Shown here: positions 59,001 through 64,000 of the stretch, piece by piece
How the letters are laid out: every line of letters begins with the position of its first letter
How positions within the stretch are numbered: position 1 is the first letter of the stretch
Assembly: GCA_963920575.1 (NCBI GenBank)
Contig: OY986967.1
Location: forward strand, 4,695,869-4,759,868
Reading direction: 5' to 3'
Source: Narthecium ossifragum
Taxonomy: Eukaryota > Streptophyta > Magnoliopsida > Dioscoreales > Nartheciaceae
DNA length: 64,000 nt
Translations under genes and position numbers: made by a program
Notes under the pieces: generated by a model
Told to the model about the DNA's origin: nothing
The model's input: only the letters and a program-made list of their open reading frames with translations
The model's database searches: none

Positions 59001-60109
59001 ATCCGTCTTCAGCTATTTTCACCGGTTTCAACCAATGGGGTCTGTCAGTGACGCTCTTCTTATATTAGTACTTGGTATGCCACTCATATCCTCTCTTCTT
59101 CATGTTGTCTTGTTGGTTTCTCTTTTCCGATGTGAGTCACTTTCCTCTATTTGCGTTTTTGTTAGCCGGGAGAAATATTGTTGTTTTCGAGCTCGGGTTT
59201 GGTGAATTCTGTGGTGTGTGGTGGGGGGGGGGGGGGTTGCGGGTGCGTTCGGGGCAGCGATGTGGGGGGGGAGTACTAGTGGTTGCCGGTGTTTGATATA
59301 GACGCCGACTGCTTCTTGCGAGGGGGTTGGGGGGAGCTAACGAGTGAGACAACCACCACTGATTTAGTGGAATGGTAAATTTCCAGAGCTTAGTCTCGGC
59401 GCTGACTAATTTTCATTTGGGTTCTCGGTATGGTGTTATACCCTTCGTTGTGTCTTTAATTCATATAATATCCGTTTAGATCTGGTAAATTTCAACTGCG
59501 GCTATTGTGAATTGAAAGGATGGTAGTTGCTGAGGACGGGATGAGCTTGGTTCTAATCACTCTTTCACTGAACTCGGCGACCTTCCCACAGTCGGTGAGT
59601 GAAAGAACAGTCGACTCCGTTTGAACAGTGTCAATTTTCTGCTTGTAAATCTTCACTTTTCTTATTCTCAATTAAGCACTTGAGGTTTTTTGGCAGTCAA
59701 TCCATTTAAGGCATGGTTGATGATGTTGGGAAAATGTGCTCGTGTAGGAATTATGACCTCATCCGGCCTCCTAAGGTACATATTGCCTATCATCCCTACT
59801 GTTTTCGTCAATACCATTATGGACCTTCAAGATTCATAGCTTACGTAATGCGGTCTATAATTCACAGTATAATGCGCGGCAGTGTTAAGGATGGGAATGA
59901 GTTGATGTCTCATCGGACAAGCACGTCCAACTAAGGATGTCAATCAACATGTATATAATATGAAGTATATACTAATTTTGGAGTTTGACGGCAGGTCTTG
60001 ACAGCATACTATAACTTTTAGATTATACCATATAGGATGCCACATGGGATCGGTGTAACACACCGGCTGAGTAGGCCGGTGTGAATATCACGGTTCATTA
60101 GAACCCACC

Positions 60110-60187
60110 ATATCGGATGCGGGTAGACTTATTTAACGGGCCCCATTCGGCCCAACAATACCCACCATCTCCAAGTTGGAGTAGAAC
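60110..60187. promoter_or_regulatory. Promoter block copy B (beside RPT5)
   Basis: Lies 75-150 bp upstream of the RPT5 ATG. Contains AACGGGCCCCATTCGGCCCA, with GGGCCC and GGCCCA motifs of the site II class found in plant proteasome and ribosomal promoters. Counterpart of 30281-30360. Confidence 0.65.
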
Positions 60188-60261
60188 CCAACGAGAAGCC
60201 ACCGCTCCTTTATTGAGAGGCCGTTTTCAATTACTCTTAAAGCGCTCTCTCTATCTCTCCC

Positions 60262-63200
60262 ATGGCGTCCGCTTCGATGATGGTGGACGATCCCAACTTC
60301 GAGGATGACCAACTCGCGTCCATGACGACCGACGACATAGTCCGCGCCTCCCGCCTCCTCGACAACGAGATCCGCATTCTCAAGGCATGTTTAACCCTAA
60401 CCCTAACCCGGATCTTTGCTTTAGGGTTTCTGTTTTGGGGGTTTTGTAGTCAAGGAGATGTTGTGATGTTATTGTGGATCTGGGATGGATGTAGGATGAG
60501 TTGCAGAGGAATAATCTGGAGCTGGAATCGTACAAGGAGAAGATTAAGGAGAACCAGGAGAAGATTAAACTTAACAAGCAGCTGCCTTACCTCGTCGGCA
60601 ACATCGTTGAGGTATTTAGTTTTCTTCCTGTTAATTGGTTTCTATTTGTGGTTATTTTAAGCCTTTGCGATGCGATTTGCGTTGAAGAAGAGCTCTATGA
60701 GAATATACCGAAAGGGGGGCTGATTTTATTGTTTATGATGAACTTAATTGCATAGGATTAGGCTATTTGTAAAGATGGCTCTCTCGCATATCTGAGTCGT
60801 GCCAATATGGGATCTTTTGGGCCCTTCGATGTCTGACCTATGAACTTTGTAGCTTGGATGGACATACGTACTTGTTTGATCGGGTCTCTGACTGTTTTGT
60901 TGTTTTCCAAGGCGTTTGGTTTATTGGCAAAGTAGATTCAGTGAAGAGTTGGTATTTCCTATGAGTTGGGGCTGGCTAGTTTTATGTTTGTTTTCTTCAC
61001 TTGTTTGCTATTTATGGAATATTAATATTTCCGCTGCAGTTGTTTATAATTTAACAGTCCTACGAGTTCAAGGTATTCCTCTTATATTCCAAGGCAAGTA
61101 CTCCAGCACTGTAGAAATACATGCACCTTTGTGCATGTTATCATGGATAAATTTATTGACGTTGATAATAAGTCTTTTTACTCTCATAAGCACAATAGGG
61201 ATATGAGAACCAAAAACAGACTAATTTGAGCTCTGGCAAAGCAATTAAAGTTATCGATTGCTTTATTTTGCCTGTTATAGGTGGTTTCTGAAAACAGAAA
61301 TTCAATATTTACGGGCAATATACCAGCTGACAACCTAAGCACCTTGACCTCTTTAAGATCACATCTATGGAATATCTGGAGAGAGATATATTCCATATAC
61401 TGCTTTAGATGACAAGAAATGCATTCTTTTTGGTGCTAGAATCTGAGGGTATCACCACGGGTCATATCACCTCTAATAGAGTACCAATGTCTTCACCTTT
61501 TACAGACCTGAAAATTGATCTACACAGTTATTCACAAAGAAGATGTCAAGATCATATGAGACATTTAATAATATTTATTCTTTAACACGGAAGCAAGATG
61601 AAATATTACTGATGGCAAACGAGGTCTCTGGAACAACTCCTTTACATGGGCCACAACAGTGGCAATACATAGTTCGAAGACCCTCTTGCTGATGTTGTTT
61701 GATTACTGTTCTTCATGTACTTAATGTTGTGCTTTTCTCGGATGGTATTGGGATTTATCTGATAAATTGAATCCGGAAACATGTTTGCTTGCTCTCTTAG
61801 ATCATTGTGAGGTTGAAACTCACATTGATGATTGTTTGATATATGTCAGAGAAATAATATGAGCATTTGTTGCTTCATTTTCATGTGTACCTTGCCTCAT
61901 ATTCTTATGACTAGATGGACTTTTACAAGTTGATTTTTGTTCGTTCCCCAATTTCAAAAGTTAAAGAAAAGGGAGTAATATACAAAATTTGAATCTTCAA
62001 CAAAAGTCCATTGTGAAAAACGATTCTATGACTATGGTTCTTCTGATTTCTCAAACATTACGTGAATTTCCTTGTGAAGCATAGACTATGATGATGTGAG
62101 TGGGATGCTAAACCCAGCCTTGAACGTTACTCTGTCCTCTAATTGTCAGGTTTTCCCCCATAATGTTCTGTTCAAAAGGATGTTCTTTCCTTTAAGTGGA
62201 AAGACAGCAATTTTTCTTTGTCTTGGCTGAAATGTCTGAAGTTGCCATATGAATGGCAATTATGCTACTTATGGTGTCTAACTCGTTTTGCACATGACAT
62301 TGGAGTCATGTAAACGTTATGTTTATTGATTGATTTCAACTAACTTATAATTTGGTTCAGATTCTTGAAATGAATCCTGAGGAGGAAGCTGAGGAAGATG
62401 GCGCAAATATTGACTTAGATTCTCAAAGGAAGGGAAAATGTGTTGTTCTAAAGACTTCGACACGTCAGGTAAACCCTCTAATCATTATTGCCTTTATATT
62501 TATGAGTTTTTTTGAGTATGTTCAGTGCCTGCTGGTTTAGGATTCTTTTTCTGATCACTCAACAAAATTTAGATGCTTGATCTATTAATACTTTGATGAT
62601 CAAAGTTTAACAAGATCAAGTGAGTTTTGATAGGTTTTGCTTTAGATTCTCAACAATTTGAATTTCCCACTGTATTATATGGCTGCTTAGGCGGCTTTGA
62701 TTTCGTATTAGAGGGCGTAAAATGGACTTCTATCCTTTTTTTGGGTCTTAACTTGGTTTTCTCTAGTCGGAGAAACAATCTAATTTATGCGTTTTCTCTG
62801 TAGTATACAATAATACTGTTCTGTTTATAAATCTGATTGCAGACCATCTTCCTTCCTGTTGTTGGTCTGGTGGATCCTGACAAGCTTAAGCCTGGAGACT
62901 TGGTGGGCGTAAACAAGGATAGTTATTTGATATTAGATACACTTCCTTCAGAGTATGATTCACGAGTGAAGGCAATGGAGGTTGATGAGAAGCCAACAGA
63001 AGATTATAATGATATTGGTGGTCTCGAGAAGCAGGTAATTTTATTTCTATTAGCTTTGATAGTTATTACATAATTCTAACTACTATCATGACAAAGTGTT
63101 TTTATGCCGATCCGGAAAACTACATTTTCTTTGCATTTTCTGTTGTTTTTGTTTTCATATTTTATTGCATAGCGTCATTCTAAAGGTGAGGCTTGCATTT

Positions 63201-64000
63201 TTACTTACTCCTGTATCATCATCTAGTGGAAAAATTGTCAGGTATTTATCTGCAAATACAGTTTAGAATATTCTGTGCCCTTTTAGTTTATTATGCTGAA
63301 TGTCCTCCATTCATGTCTTTAATTGTATATTACTTTCCTGGATTTGTAGATTCAAGAACTTGTCGAGGCAATTGTGTTACCAATGACTCACAGAGACAGA
63401 TTCCAGAAGTTAGGAATTCGTCCACCTAAAGGGGTACTTTTATATGGGCCTCCTGGAACTGGGAAGACATTGATGGCTCGTGCATGTGCAGCACAGACAA
63501 ATGCAACTTTTCTGAAGTTGGCAGGACCACAGCTCGTTCAGGTTATAATAGGATGAAATAGCGAAGTTATTATCTTTATTACTTTTGTTTCCTATCTAAA
63601 TGACTAATATTTGCTTTTCATTCTCTATATCAAAATTGTATATCAAGGCCTCAATGCTTCCTAGGGGCTGGTTATGTTTGTTAATCGACAAAGATGTCTT
63701 AGGACATATCTTCATTGAACTCGCATCGCCCAAATAGTTAAGTTGTTAGAAATGTTACTAAAACTTTAAACACGTGTGGTTACCTTGCCAACCATCAAAG
63801 GAATTGGAGCAAGAACTACAGATCTCATAGTTTCTGAGGTTGTTGGGTGCGTAATAGTAAAAGCTGTTGCAAATGAAAATGTTGGGTCAACTTGCTCTCT
63901 TTGCAATTTTTTTATTAACTACTCACTTCCTTGGAGAAATATGTGTTACGTAAGTATTTGAAACTTGGATTCTTGAAGATCATCATGAAGCTAAGAACTA
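60262..64000 (+). CDS. RPT5: 26S proteasome regulatory ATPase subunit RPT5 (S6A), 3'-truncated by window edge
   Basis: One of six AAA ATPases of the 19S base that unfold substrates and feed them into the 20S core; its C-terminal tail opens the gate. Exons seen: 60262-60384, 60495-60611, 62361-62468, 62843-63034, 63350-63541, encoding the first 244 residues in phase. Start [17 protein letters not shown] gives the normal N-terminus. A coiled coil follows ([19 protein letters not shown], about 45-65), then the OB domain ([19 protein letters not shown], 117-135) and the start of the AAA domain with [16 protein letters not shown] and Walker A GPPGTGKT (213-220). Walker B and the rest lie beyond 64000; the exon starting MFIGDG was not found before the window end. 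Intron 1 has a GC donor. Promoter motifs at 60110-60187 and a telo-box in intron 1 fit a housekeeping gene. Confidence 0.95.
60385..60494 (+). other. RPT5 intron 1: GC-AG intron with telo-box
   Basis: Exon 1 ends CTCAAG and the intron opens GCATGT, the same donor as CALS5 intron 6. At 60391-60409 it has AACCCTAACCCTAACCC, i.e. telomere-like telo-box motifs, and TTAGGGTTT in the opposite sense near 60421. Confidence 0.8.
60612..62360 (+). other. RPT5 intron 2, 1.75 kb
   Basis: GT-AG intron between VGNIVE and [11 protein letters not shown]-rich; no repeat or coding domain recognised. Confidence 0.85.

Larger units (their letters stand above)
54904..60109. other. Long spacer right of the MULE, mainly tandem repeats
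   Basis: No gene recognised in 5.2 kb. Contents: an (AATG)n microsatellite (55355-55384), a short tandem repeat of GCTTCATAGTCTTGCGCC (56226-56292), a duplicated GA-rich block (56381-56645), a degenerate tandem repeat (57790-58020), a 135-bp minisatellite (58519-59000), and a G run at 59221-59236. The 153-codon frame at 56586-57047 resembles no family I know and overlaps the GA-rich repeat, so I do not call it a gene. The right part (59.0-60.1 kb) may include old transposon or 5' flank sequence. Confidence 0.5.

Noticed and set aside
59072..59296. Small secreted-looking protein frame
   Set aside because: Runs through the 16-G tract and low-complexity G-rich sequence; likely chance.
1..64000. 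tRNA, rRNA or other structural RNA genes
   Set aside because: I saw no convincing tRNA A/B boxes with a cloverleaf and no rRNA-like sequence. The only tRNA-related match is the retrotransposon primer site at 31904.

Overview
This window is nuclear DNA of a flowering plant. It has intron-rich genes with plant splice sites, three recognisable plant housekeeping or reproductive genes, and a thick island of plant transposons. I cannot name the species; nothing decisive separates monocot from dicot.

Layout. (1) Positions 2-18730, + strand: the last 41 exons of a callose synthase of the CALS5/GSL2 type. Only the first roughly 70 residues lie outside the window. (2) 18731-20098: a short tail-to-tail spacer. 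(3) 20099-30040, - strand: a complete 11-exon VPS15, the pseudokinase/HEAT/WD40 scaffold of the class III PI3-kinase (VPS34) complex. (4) About 30.4-60.1 kb: a transposon island. It holds a SIRE-type Ty1/copia element (30732-42076, target duplication CATCG) with a 1651-bp solo LTR inside its pol gene. Next comes a decayed exon-structured gene with a Ulp1-type cysteine protease domain (45014-47863). Then comes a Mutator-like element (48327-54894, 9-bp target duplication) with a mudrA-like gene on + and a GRF zinc-finger/coiled-coil gene on -. A 417-bp hAT-type MITE splits the mudrA-like reading frame. The rest of the island (54.9-60.1 kb) is mostly low-copy-looking spacer with several tandem repeats. 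(5) 60262 to the window end, + strand: the first five exons of RPT5, a 26S proteasome ATPase subunit.

How it fits together. VPS15 (-) and RPT5 (+) point away from each other. Each is preceded by a related block of about 80 bp with GGGCCC/GGCCCA promoter motifs (30281-30360 and 60110-60187, same orientation). The simplest reading is that a compact head-to-head gene pair was split by a 30-kb transposon island, leaving a promoter copy beside each gene. This is the most interesting observation here, but it is an inference. The second is a GA instead of GT donor in CALS5 intron 21 (7813), which could impair splicing of a pollen-wall gene. I found no new enzyme system; the novelty is in gene architecture and nested transposon history.

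Exon boundaries were set by eye from splice sites and family similarity; reading phase was checked across every junction of CALS5, VPS15 and RPT5. Species assignment, expression and copy number cannot be judged from this sequence alone.
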